Of a DNA stretch of 64,000 nucleotides, positions 36,239 to 43,627 are shown piece by piece. Origin of the DNA: Burkholderiales bacterium. Lineage in GTDB: Bacteria > Pseudomonadota > Gammaproteobacteria > Burkholderiales > Nitrosomonadaceae. Below the pieces are notes generated by a model. That model searched no databases, had not been told where the DNA came from, and saw nothing but the letters and a program-made list of their open reading frames with translations. Made by a program: the position numbers and the translations under genes. The stretch is taken from assembly GCA_024235735.1 (NCBI GenBank), contig JACKLU010000010.1:1-64000 (forward strand). Direction: 5' to 3'. Position 1 is the stretch's first letter. Every line of letters begins with the position of its first letter.

Positions 36239-36958
36239 TTAATTGAAATTATACAACTGCAACTTTTCAATGTTCGCCGGATCGGTATCACCGTTGACGT
36301 TAATGATAACAAGGCGCCCACTGCCCCGACCATAATCATTACGGAAATCGTAAACACCGCCAAAAACAGTTAAATGACCTTCACTGACTTCCTTTTCGTA
36401 CTTTTTTAATGCGGCCAAGACCTGATGATTGACATTGGTTTCCACGCTTTTCTGGACTTCTGCGTGGTCATTCGCCTTATTACCGGCAACCTTGATTGTT
36501 TCCAGTTCTCGCCAAATCGACGGTTCAAGATTGGGCGGTTTCGACATTGCCGCCTCAACGGCGCCGCAGGAAGAATGCCCTATAATAAACAGCACGGGTG
36601 TATACAAATGCCGCACACCATATTCTATCGATCCCTCCGAAATGGAAACCTGATTGCCAATATTGCGTACCAGAAAGATATCCCCGTCGGGATGAATATC
36701 GAGCGCATGCGTATGTAAACGGGAATCGGCGCAGGTTACCATAGTTGCGATCGGTTTCTGGCCGTGAATCAAATCAGTGAAATAATCCGGCGGCAGCCTT
36801 TTTACAAAAACCTCGTTCGACTCCAGCACATGACGCACCACCTCTCTGACCTGATCCTGCTCGCTTTTTTTAACAGTCGGCGGGGCGTCGGCTATCAGAA
36901 CACCGCTATAGAACAGCAAAATCACCCAACCGGAAATCAATAGCTTTTGTTTCATCAT
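36239..36958 (-). CDS. Periplasmic beta-carbonic anhydrase
   Basis: This 239-residue beta-class carbonic anhydrase shows the zinc ligands and catalytic Asp/Arg in VTCADSRLHTH and the His-x2-Cys pair in IIGHSSCGAVEAAM, with FLVRNIGNQV between them. A signal peptide (KQKLLISGWVILLFYSGVLIAD) sends it to the periplasm. I start at ATG 36958, 10 nt after GGAG; the longer frame has no support. It would interconvert CO2 and bicarbonate outside the inner membrane and could feed SbtA or SulP. It is the only intact metabolic gene inside the decayed island. Confidence 0.9.
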   Translation of the reverse strand: MMKQKLLISGWVILLFYSGVLIADAPPTVKKSEQDQVREVVRHVLESNEVFVKRLPPDYFTDLIHGQKPIATMVTCADSRLHTHALDIHPDGDIFLVRNIGNQVSISEGSIEYGVRHLYTPVLFIIGHSSCGAVEAAMSKPPNLEPSIWRELETIKVAGNKANDHAEVQKSVETNVNHQVLAALKKYEKEVSEGHLTVFGGVYDFRNDYGRGSGRLVIINVNGDTDPANIEKLQLYNFN

Positions 36959-37192
36959 GGCATTCATGCTCCGCCTGTAAAAATTAATCAACATACCCGG
37001 CATCGGGATATTTTCAGCAAATCCGTTGCATCTGCGATCTGGCTTCAGGTCATCAGCAAACACTCCGTTTAATGGTAACACATCCTGGCTATCCGGTATG
37101 ATCACGCTTACAACCGTGTAGAGAACAAATAAACTGTCCGGGTATGTAGCAAATGGTTTGTCCGGATTATTGTTATCCCAGGAGGGATAGTG

Positions 37193-37321
37193 ATGAAACG
37201 GACAGAATGGCTACAGGAGACACTTCAGGCTGGAATGCCAGCCTTTTATACCTGGTATCGCAAGGATGGCGGCACACGCAGTTACACGTGGGTTAAAAAC
37301 CGGTTACAAGAAGTTCGGTAG
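37193..37321 (+). pseudogene. ISNCY-type integrase with internal deletion
   Basis: This 42-codon frame begins MKRTEWLQET like the scrap at position 42, with GGAGGG upstream. It jumps directly to FYTWYRKDGGTRSYTWVKNRLQE, a segment that belongs about 100 residues further on in the transposase. It stops where the RAYT module begins. It is a deletion derivative. Confidence 0.6.
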
Positions 37322-37919
37322 GATGCGGTGAGGCACGAACCGCATCGTTCGGGTCATTCCCCTGCCACCCTATCCGACAAATCGACTCCATTACCTCAAT
37401 TTTCAGCATAAACTCCAGCGATCACATAACGATGAAAGCTCGAATGCGGCCACTCTTTAACGCAACGCACCCAACCATGCTTGACGGGATCCCAGTGAAT
37501 ATAGTCCATGTGTTGCCGATAATCGGTTTCATCTCGAATCAGGTGCTCCCAAAATCGCCGTTGCCATAAACCGCGTCCTCCTCGGCTTGTTCGACTTTTC
37601 GAAATCCTCTCGTCTTTGGCAATCTGTCGGGAAAAATGCGCCTTGATAAATCCCCAGCGCGTGGAAAAACAATGTAAATGATCCGGCAATATGACGACCG
37701 CATCAATCTTGAAGGGGGTGTTTGCGTTTCACATGACTAAACGCTGCCCTTAAACCATCAATATGATCGGTCAATAGCCGGTTGCCGCGACGCTCGGCTA
37801 AATTGACCGTAAAAAACCAAGTGGCCGGGATGTTGAAAACGGCGATATTCTGTCATCGATTACCTTTGTTCATTCGCTTTTCTCGAACGATGCGGTTCGT
37901 GCCTCACCGCATCCTACCG
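37316..37919. mobile_element. REP-RAYT-REP module, copy 2, degraded
   Basis: This is a second copy of the module at 35234-35868 with identical inverted REP ends (CGGTAGG at 37316, CCTACCG ending 37919), 604 bp long. Losses include a short stretch within the RAYT gene after PDHLHC. It has truncated uppP on its right side and an integrase scrap on its left. Confidence 0.85.
37396..37860 (-). pseudogene. RAYT gene, frameshifted and deleted
   Basis: The 97-residue frame MPDHLHCFSTRWGFIK to HRYVIAGVYAEN is the C-terminal half of the RAYT at 35272-35805, lacking about 13 residues after HLHC. The N-terminal half (37690-37860) is present as DNA but out of frame because of an insertion in a G run near 37710. 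The HLH and Tyr motifs remain, but the protein is not complete. Confidence 0.85.
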
Positions 37920-38488
37920 CGCTCATCGCCTTCATGCCAGCGGCCATTCTGGGTCTGCTGTTTATAGATGTGATCAAGCAGTATCTGTTTAATCCATTAT
38001 CGGTGGCTACTGCGCTTGTCATCGGCGGTATTGTGATTTTATGGGCGGAACGACGCGATCATAAAATTGAAGTCGAGCAGGTCGATGATATGGACTGGAA
38101 ACATGCGTTCAAAGTCGGCTGCGCGCAATGCCTGGCGTTGATTCCGGGCACCTCGCGCTCCGGCGCGACCATCATCGGCGGCCTGCTGTTCGGCCTGTCA
38201 CGCAAAGCTGCTGCCGAGTTTTCCTTTTTCCTGGCGATCCCCATCATGTTCGCCGCCACGTTTTACGATGTCTACAAAAACCGCGCCATTCTGGAATTTA
38301 ACGACATCGGCATGTTCGCCGTCGGTTTTATCGCTGCATTTTTCAGCGCTTTAGTTGCCGTGTGCGGCCTGATCCGCTTTATCAGCAATCATGATCTTAC
38401 GGTGTTCGCCTGTTACCGGATAATTTTCGGGTGCATCATATTGCTGACGGCGTATACGGGCGTTGTAGGGTGGCCGGAGTTTGGGTGA
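37920..38488 (+). pseudogene. uppP: UppP (BacA) undecaprenyl-diphosphatase, N-terminally truncated
   Basis: The frame reads [16 protein letters not shown], then [28 protein letters not shown], the active-site region of UppP, and on to the usual C-terminus. About 90 N-terminal residues, including the first catalytic Glu region, are missing. The break is exactly at the REP end of RAYT module 2. UppP recycles the cell-wall lipid carrier. An intact copy probably exists elsewhere in the genome. Confidence 0.88.
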
Positions 38489-38557
38489 AATTGAAGCCAT
38501 GTGTAAATGCAAAATTTGACAACGGTGACTTCAGTTGTTCTAACTCTTGGTGTTGAT

Positions 38558-38965
38558 ATGAAGCACGAAGTGATCATTCAATCCATTCTTGATTTCTATC
38601 CCGATACTCAAGGTGTTTATCTTTTTGGCAGTTACGATACCGGAAACGAGTGGTCAGATAGCGATATAGACTTTGCGTTGCTTTTGCCTTTTCATTCCGC
38701 TGTCAAGACAAAAGACTTACCCTTATCGCCCTGCCGCGTTGATTTGGAAACAAAACTGGGAGGTAACGTTGATTTGATCAGTTTGTGCCTGACTAATTAA
38801 TACGGTTTTGTAAAAGAAATCCTGAGTGCCGGACGGCTTATCTTTGCTCAGGATCCGGATGCAATCCATGAATTCGAAATGCGCGTGTTGCCCGATTACC
38901 AAAAACTGAATGAAGAACGAAAAGATATTCTGGAAGACTTCTACCGCACCGAACGCGCGTATTAG
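38558..38965 (+). pseudogene. MntA-like nucleotidyltransferase with in-frame stop
   Basis: The protein starts MKHEVIIQSILDFYPDTQGVYLFGSY and has the minimal nucleotidyltransferase motif GSYDTGNEWSDSDIDFALLL. After LTN a TAA at 38798-38800 interrupts it. The same frame continues with VKEILSAGRLIFAQDPDAIHEFEMRVL to a stop at 38963-38965, as in full-length homologues. MntA proteins adenylylate and neutralise HEPN toxins. The stop and the broken partner suggest a dead module. Confidence 0.75.
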
Positions 38966-38967
38966 GT

Positions 38968-39021
38968 ATGAACGATACACTGATACAAAAAATTCAAAGC
39001 ACTCAGCGGTGCGTTCAACAT
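38968..39021 (+). pseudogene. Start of a HepT-like (DUF86) HEPN gene, truncated
   Basis: Two bases after the mntA-like stop, the frame MNDTLIQKIQSTQRCVQH resembles the first helix of HepT toxins. It then runs into a large perfect hairpin at 39022-39060. The catalytic R-x4-6-H motif is absent. The match is short, so gene order is the main support. Confidence 0.45.
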
Positions 39022-39060
39022 GGTGTTAGACGAGCAGATACGATCTGCTCGTCTAACACC
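39022..39060. other. Perfect 18-bp inverted repeat
   Basis: GGTGTTAGACGAGCAGAT (39022-39039) is followed by ACG and its exact complement (39043-39060). It truncates the HepT-like frame. It is too long for an ordinary terminator and has no T run. It could be the joined ends of a lost mobile element. Confidence 0.85.
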
Positions 39061-39104
39061 AAATGTATTATGAACCTCCCCAGACTGTTAAAATGCTTTA
39101 AGCA

Positions 39105-39686
39105 TTAATAATCAACTCTTAATGCGCGTAACGTCTCTTTTGTTAATGCACCGGTTGCTAGGTTATTTTCTTGTTGAAAACTTTTAAGTGCTGCCACTGT
39201 TTTAGCGCCGCTGACACCATCTGCAGGACCTGGTTTGTAACCAGCTTTAGTAAGCGCTTGTTGCACACGGCGTATTAAATCAGGTGTAGCTGTCACTACT
39301 TCGTCACTATCATCTAAAATTTCTGCCACAGACTCAACGATAGTCGCATCGATTGTCTCAACAGCGCTTTCATGCATGTCAGTCGCTTTGTCTTGTGCAA
39401 TGGTAATGCTGTCTTCAATGGCATCCATCATATTGTCTGCTGTTTCTGAAATTGCTTTTCCAGTTGCATCGATACCATCTAAAACACTTTCCATCGATGT
39501 GGGTTCTTCAGCTAAAGGTTCGGGTGCAATGATTGTTTTCCCTTTCTCTTTTGCCTTTTCGGCGTTCAATTGTGCTCTTTTTTCAATCCAGTCTGTTTTT
39601 TCTTTTTCGCCACAGCCCGACAAGAATCCAGCGGTAAATAAAAAGACGATAGCTGTTGATAAAATTTTTACTTCGTGTGATTTCAT
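39105..39686 (-). CDS. Lipoprotein with C-terminal peptidoglycan-binding domain
   Basis: This protein of about 193 residues has lipobox GFLSGC and a charged linker. A long helical, acidic middle follows (TGKAISETADNMMDAIEDS), then a PG_binding_1 domain (LIRRVQQALTKAGYKPGPADGVSGAKTVAALKSFQQ). I start at ATG 39686 because GGAGGG lies 6 nt before it, inside the longer frame. It would tether the outer membrane or act at the wall. No partner gene is near. Confidence 0.82.
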   Translation of the reverse strand: MKSHEVKILSTAIVFLFTAGFLSGCGEKEKTDWIEKRAQLNAEKAKEKGKTIIAPEPLAEEPTSMESVLDGIDATGKAISETADNMMDAIEDSITIAQDKATDMHESAVETIDATIVESVAEILDDSDEVVTATPDLIRRVQQALTKAGYKPGPADGVSGAKTVAALKSFQQENNLATGALTKETLRALRVDY

Positions 39687-39701
39687 TGATACCCTCCGCA
39701 T

Positions 39702-40081
39702 ATTCGAAACAAAGCCATAAATCGCATATTATTATGTACAACACCCATGATAAATCGAAATTCTATCAATGCTTTACTGATTGCTCGAAGAAAAAAACAT
39801 CTCTTGACTAAACCAGTTGTACAACTGTGTGATAAACAAAAGCAACACTATAAAGAATCTCTAATTCCATAGTCATTGCATAACGATAGCACCTTTGGTT
39901 GAATTTTTTTGTGAAGTCACGTCAGACCTTGCATGGAGGTCACAAATTGCAAGGCATTCAATTGCTGATGATGAATTGATTTGGATTGCAGCTATACACT
40001 CGGACTATTATTAGAGAGTACACCCCAATTCCTGATGGAATTCGCTATTGACGCAGTTGCCAATCAGGCTCGATGTGTGTT
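39702..40081. other. Intergenic region with palindrome and possible coding relic
   Basis: The perfect palindrome CAGTTGTACAACTG lies at 39814-39827, between TTGACT (39804-39809) and TGTGAT (39828-39833). From about 39930 to 40083 on the plus strand, DELIWIAAIHSDYY and, after a frame change, TPQFLMEFAIDAVANQARCVF look like a decayed gene end. I cannot name it. Confidence 0.4.
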
Positions 40082-40354
40082 TTAAATCAGAATCAAGCGT
40101 GTGCGATCATCTAAACAATTGATCTTTCGATGGAAGTCGATTTTTTCTAGGTTTTCCAGATATACACCCGATGTGTTTTCAACACCTTTTTCTATCCGGC
40201 GTATTTCCCGGTTGACTTCATGATATTCGTCAAACAGGCGCACGAAATGCGTATTGCTCAGCGTCGATGCGTGGATGCGTGGATGCGTGGATGCGTGGAT
40301 GCGATCATGGTGTTCTGGAAATTCATGATGCAAATCGTGTTTTTCTGGTTTCAT
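40082..40354 (-). pseudogene. DUF465 (YdcH-like) protein with 8-bp repeat insertion and 3' frameshift
   Basis: MKPEKHDLHHEFPEHHDRIHA, NTHFVRLFDEYHEVNREIRRIE and GVENTSGVYLENL match the small DUF465 coiled-coil family (usually about 75 residues). AGGAAA supports the ATG at 40354. Between DRIHA and LSNTHF a run of an 8-bp DNA repeat inserts eight residues (STHPRIHA) in frame. After YLENL the expected KKxRLxxKDxL ending is present only in another frame, past an A6 run, so the end is frameshifted. Confidence 0.7.
40264..40302. repeat. Tandem 8-bp repeat GATGCGTG inside a DUF465 gene
   Basis: The unit is repeated about four and a half times. Each single-unit change would shift the reading frame, while three units (24 bp) add eight residues in frame, which is the present state. 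This is the structure of a phase-variable or hypermutable tract. Confidence 0.85.
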
Positions 40355-40440
40355 TTGGTTTCCTGTGTAGACTGACAACTGTATAAGCAATCATTATATT
40401 AATAATACAATTGGTGTTACGCTGATTTATTGACTCATGA

Positions 40441-40575
40441 TCGACCGAAGGTCGATGCAGGTTTAAAACCACCGCATTCATGCGGTAACAAAAACCGTGT
40501 GCGAAGCACTCAAATATAGCTGGTTGACTTCAACCAAAACCGAACCTACCGACTAAAGTCGGTAGTAGTTCAGTC
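40441..40575 (+). ncRNA. Orphan IS200/IS605-type right end with multi-hairpin RNA-like scaffold
   Basis: Five short hairpins follow each other: TCGACC-GAA-GGTCGA, ACCGCA-TTCA-TGCGGT, GTGC-GAA-GCAC, GGTTGA-CT-TCAACC and CTACCGACT-AA-AGTCGGTAG. The last is followed by TAGTTCA at about 40566-40572. Hairpin plus GTTCA closely resembles the right end and omega-RNA 3' part of TnpB-bearing IS605 elements such as ISDra2. No tnpB is present. The family match is from memory of that terminal pattern. Confidence 0.5.
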
Positions 40576-40607
40576 TAACCCGAATATTGCACGAACCTAA
40601 AAAAATA

Positions 40608-41590
40608 TCAGAATCTTGTTGGTCGGATGACAAAACATGCCAATTGGATTAGATTTGTCTCCAGATTCGCTTTGATGCTTCGAATTTCACAGCAGATTTG
40701 GTTATAAAGTCGTATTAAATTGTGGTTTGTCCCCACAGGTTCACTTCCTGCGGTAGAAATCAGCTTGGGATGTTTGAAATGTGCTATCCAGGCGTCAGTT
40801 TGGCCGCAACATGGAAGAAGAGTTTTTAGTATGGAACTGCTTGCAAGTAGCAAGCGAATGCGGCGTGTGTTGCGCAGGATAACAGTGCCGATTTTGATTA
40901 ACTTCAGGCGCAATGTGCTCACATAGACATTTGCCAGTTCTGTGTCTTTCAGCGCAACACGACGTATTGTTTCCAACAGGATGTAAGCAAGGGAAGACAG
41001 TAACAGCCGGAATTGATTGGCCCACCAGTAATGGCAACTGGTGCGGTCGGCAAACAAGGCTAGCTGCTGTTCTTTGATACGGTTTTCCATGTCCCCGCGT
41101 GCGCAGTAACGTTTATCGTAGAGGAATTGCGGCTCGCCTGTCAGATTGGTCACAATGTATCGCGGATTATTGCCTTTGCTGGTGTGCTCGATTTTAGCAA
41201 TGATCTTTCTTTGCCGATGCCAGCTTTTCGCTGCATAGTACAGTTCGTAAAACCGGCGTACCTTCTCGCCAGATTGCTCAAAATCCGACTCTGCCGCCTG
41301 TTGCCACTGCGCAGTCAAGGCATTGAGCCGCTGGTTCTGCGCGATACCGACAATGTAACCGACATCATGACGCAGCTTTTGATGATCGTTCAAATCTTCA
41401 TAACCGGCAGCCAATCCATAAATCCGCTGCCGTAACAAACTCAGTCCATCATGCTTTCAGCTTGCCTGCCTACGGTTGTCTTTCAGTACATCTGCTACAG
41501 CCTGACTCAGCCCAATCAACCGATCTGCCTGGCGCAGCAACATGACACCTCCATCCGAGGTGATGTCTCCACCTTCAAAATCAAGCCGAT
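40608..41590 (-). pseudogene. IS1380 family transposase, internal deletion and stop
   Basis: From about 41590 the frame reads [26 protein letters not shown] to DNRRQAS, stops at 41457-41459, and continues in the same frame KHDGLSLLRQRIYGLAAGYEDLNDHQKLRHD. It then jumps to the C-terminal third (RRFYELYYAAKSWHRQRKIIAKIEH, DMENRIKEQQLALFADRTSCH). The catalytic middle of about 150 residues is missing. The N-terminus is fused directly to hsdR. It is non-functional. Confidence 0.88.
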
Positions 41591-42538
41591 ATGGGTGGCG
41601 GTACTGAAGTAGTCGAGAATTTCCCGCCAGGCGCTGTCTCCCGAGGCGCTGCCGCGATGGCACTCGTCGATGACGATCAGATCAAAGAAGTTCTCGCTGA
41701 ATTCGCGGTAGGCGTCATTGTCTTCATCGTAGTTGGTGAGTCCTTGATACAGCGCCAGATAGATCTCGTAGGATTTGTCGATCTTCTTGTGCTTGATGAC
41801 CGTCATTTTGTCTTTGAAGTGACGAAAATCACCACGCCGAGTCTGGTCAATCAAGGCATTTCGATCCGCCAAAAACAGGATGCGCTTTTTGGCGCCAGCC
41901 TTCCACAGGCGATGGATAATCTGAAAGGCGGTATAGGTTTTACCGGTGCCGGTGGCCATCGTCAGCAGGATGCGTTGCTGACCATTGGCAATGGCTTCTA
42001 CCGTGCGATTGATAGCTATTTGCTGGTAGTAACGCGGACTGCGGTCGGTACCGTCGAAGAAATAGTCCTGGGCACTGATACGCTCGGCCTCCGGTGTAGT
42101 GATGCCTTTGTAGTGTTTATAGCGTTCCCAGAGTTGTTCCGGGGTGGGAAATTCGTGCAGTTGGATTTTACGTTCAATCGTGCCATCGGCAGCGGTTCGG
42201 TCATGTTCGTAGAAGCCATCACCATTGCTGCTGAACACCGTGGGAATATCGAGAATGACAGCATAATCCAATCCCTGCTGAATTCCTGCCATTACTGCGT
42301 GTTTGTTATCCTTAACTTCAATCACCGCGACCGGGATATTGGGCTTGTAGTAGAGGATAAAATCCGCCCGTTTGCACTTGCCGCGCACCGATAAATTGCC
42401 CTTCACATAAATACGGCCATCGTTAAAGCTGACTTCCTCACGCACTTGCCTTTGCATATCCCAACCAGCCTGTTCGAGTGCAGGCATGACGAACTTGGTG
42501 CAGATATCACGTTCCGACAGGTCTTTCTTATCAGTCAT
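41591..42538 (-). pseudogene. hsdR: Type I restriction endonuclease HsdR, N-terminal part
   Basis: About 316 residues are intact. They are the nuclease domain ([25 protein letters not shown], with the PD-(D/E)xK lysine), the DEAD motor start [15 protein letters not shown] (Walker A) and [16 protein letters not shown] (Walker B). The protein breaks after FSTATHIGL, where helicase motif III normally follows, and runs into IS1380 sequence. The relics at 34.8-35.2 kb probably belonged to the same system. Confidence 0.9.
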
Positions 42539-42740
42539 CCTGTAGTCCAGTTACTGTACTGATTTGGGCCAACTTCGTTATATACCCGGTCAGACTCAGG
42601 CTGGCAAATCAACAATCCGGCCCGCATCATAAAAAAACTGTTTCGATCCGCATGCAACATTCAAAACACCATCGCATGATCGACGCGGTATTTTTTCGGC
42701 CTGACATTACCGGCAGATGCGTTGAAGCACACGGTAGCTG

Positions 42741-42980
42741 TCATTTCAGACCATCTTCCGCGTCGGATTGCCGGGTGTATGTTTCATACGAGGTATTGGC
42801 ATTGACAAGACAGCGCTCGCGATCCTGCTGGTCGATCATTCTGCCGCATTCATGTTGCTGCCAGGCTTGACCCGTCGTGTAAAGTTGCCGGGCGGTGCAG
42901 CCGACGCCAAAAATGAGCATCGCTATAACGACACCCGTCATCGAAAAATGATGCGCCGTCATTAAAATCACTCGCCGCAT
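42741..42980 (-). CDS. Small lipoprotein, unknown function
   Basis: This protein of up to 79 residues has a short hydrophobic signal and lipobox (AMLIFGVGC). The mature part of about 50 residues is polar, with two further cysteines (HECGRMID, ERCLVN). An ATG at 42962 is an alternative start. It lies just downstream of the VOC-family gene on the same strand. The family is not recognised. Confidence 0.6.
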   Translation of the reverse strand: MRRVILMTAHHFSMTGVVIAMLIFGVGCTARQLYTTGQAWQQHECGRMIDQQDRERCLVNANTSYETYTRQSDAEDGLK

Positions 42981-43402
42981 TCAGCAGTCAGAACATTGAT
43001 CATCCAGCTGACGCCGAAACGGTCAGTAAGCATGCCGAAGCATGGTGACCAGAAAGTTTTCGCCAGCGGCATTTGCACGGTCCCGCCATCGGCAAGCGCG
43101 GAAAAAAAGCGCTTTGCTTCGGCTTCTTCGGTAACCGAAATCGACAGCGAGAAACCCTTGAATACCTGGCCTTGCTCGCAACCGTCCGAAGCCATCAACA
43201 CAGTGCCGCCGACGCGGAAGCTGGCGTGCATGACTTTGTTTTCAAACCCCGGCGGCAACACGCCCGGCGGCGGCGCTTCCGGACTGTCCTGGTAGCGCAT
43301 CAGCATATCAATCTGCGCGCCGAGCGCGGTACGGTAAAATTCGAGCGCTTCTTCACAACGCCCGCCGAACATTAAATAAGGTTGAATCAAAGGACTGGAC
43401 AT
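42968..43402 (-). CDS. VOC superfamily protein, PhnB/YjdN-like
   Basis: This 144-residue protein starts IQPYLMFGGRCEEALEFYRTALGA and contains VMHASFRVGGTVLMASDG and FWSPCFGMLTDRFGVSWMIN, the 3-demethylubiquinone-like/PhnB pattern of paired beta-alpha-beta-beta-beta modules. The reaction is unknown. A corrupted copy of its 5' end lies at about 48640-48730. Confidence 0.85.
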   Translation of the reverse strand: MSSPLIQPYLMFGGRCEEALEFYRTALGAQIDMLMRYQDSPEAPPPGVLPPGFENKVMHASFRVGGTVLMASDGCEQGQVFKGFSLSISVTEEAEAKRFFSALADGGTVQMPLAKTFWSPCFGMLTDRFGVSWMINVLTAECGE

Positions 43403-43480
43403 AGTGACTCCTTGTGTTGCTTGATTAAATGACGATTCTACCGAATGCGCTGATCAAAGGTGTTAAAACTACTTGGGTTG

Positions 43481-43570
43481 CCGCAACGGCATTAAAAACA
43501 GGCTCAAATGCTTATTGATTACGCATAAACTCCGCTTTTTACTCGGCGCAAACGCCTTGCGGTCAAATAC
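43481..43570. repeat. Partial copy of the dispersed core repeat
   Basis: TTAAAAACAGGCTCAAATG and GCATAAACTCCGCTTTTT match the core of the repeats at 23.4 kb and 34.4 kb. Flanking segments CCGCAACGGC and GCGCAAACGCCTTGCGG are partly complementary, but a clean terminal repeat is not preserved. Confidence 0.55.
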
Positions 43571-43627
43571 CGATTATAAAGGTGTAAATTGTTGTAAGGC
43601 TGCATATTTATAATGTCAGCACCAGAA

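Noticed and set aside
39022..39060. Integron attC site
   Set aside because: The hairpin contains GTTAGAC and GTCTAAC, which fit attC core boxes. However, their order is inside-out (GTT box on the left, AAC box on the right) and no integrase or cassette is near.
40264..40302. CRISPR-like array
   Set aside because: The repeat unit is 8 bp with no spacers. It is a simple tandem repeat.
40441..40575. Ordinary terminator cluster of the IS1380 or DUF465 gene
   Set aside because: Five successive hairpins with tiny loops and no T tract do not fit intrinsic terminators. The IS605-like end explains the pattern better.
41457..41663. Separate small gene of 68 codons
   Set aside because: It is the same frame as the IS1380 transposase, cut by one stop codon at its end and fused to hsdR sequence at its start.
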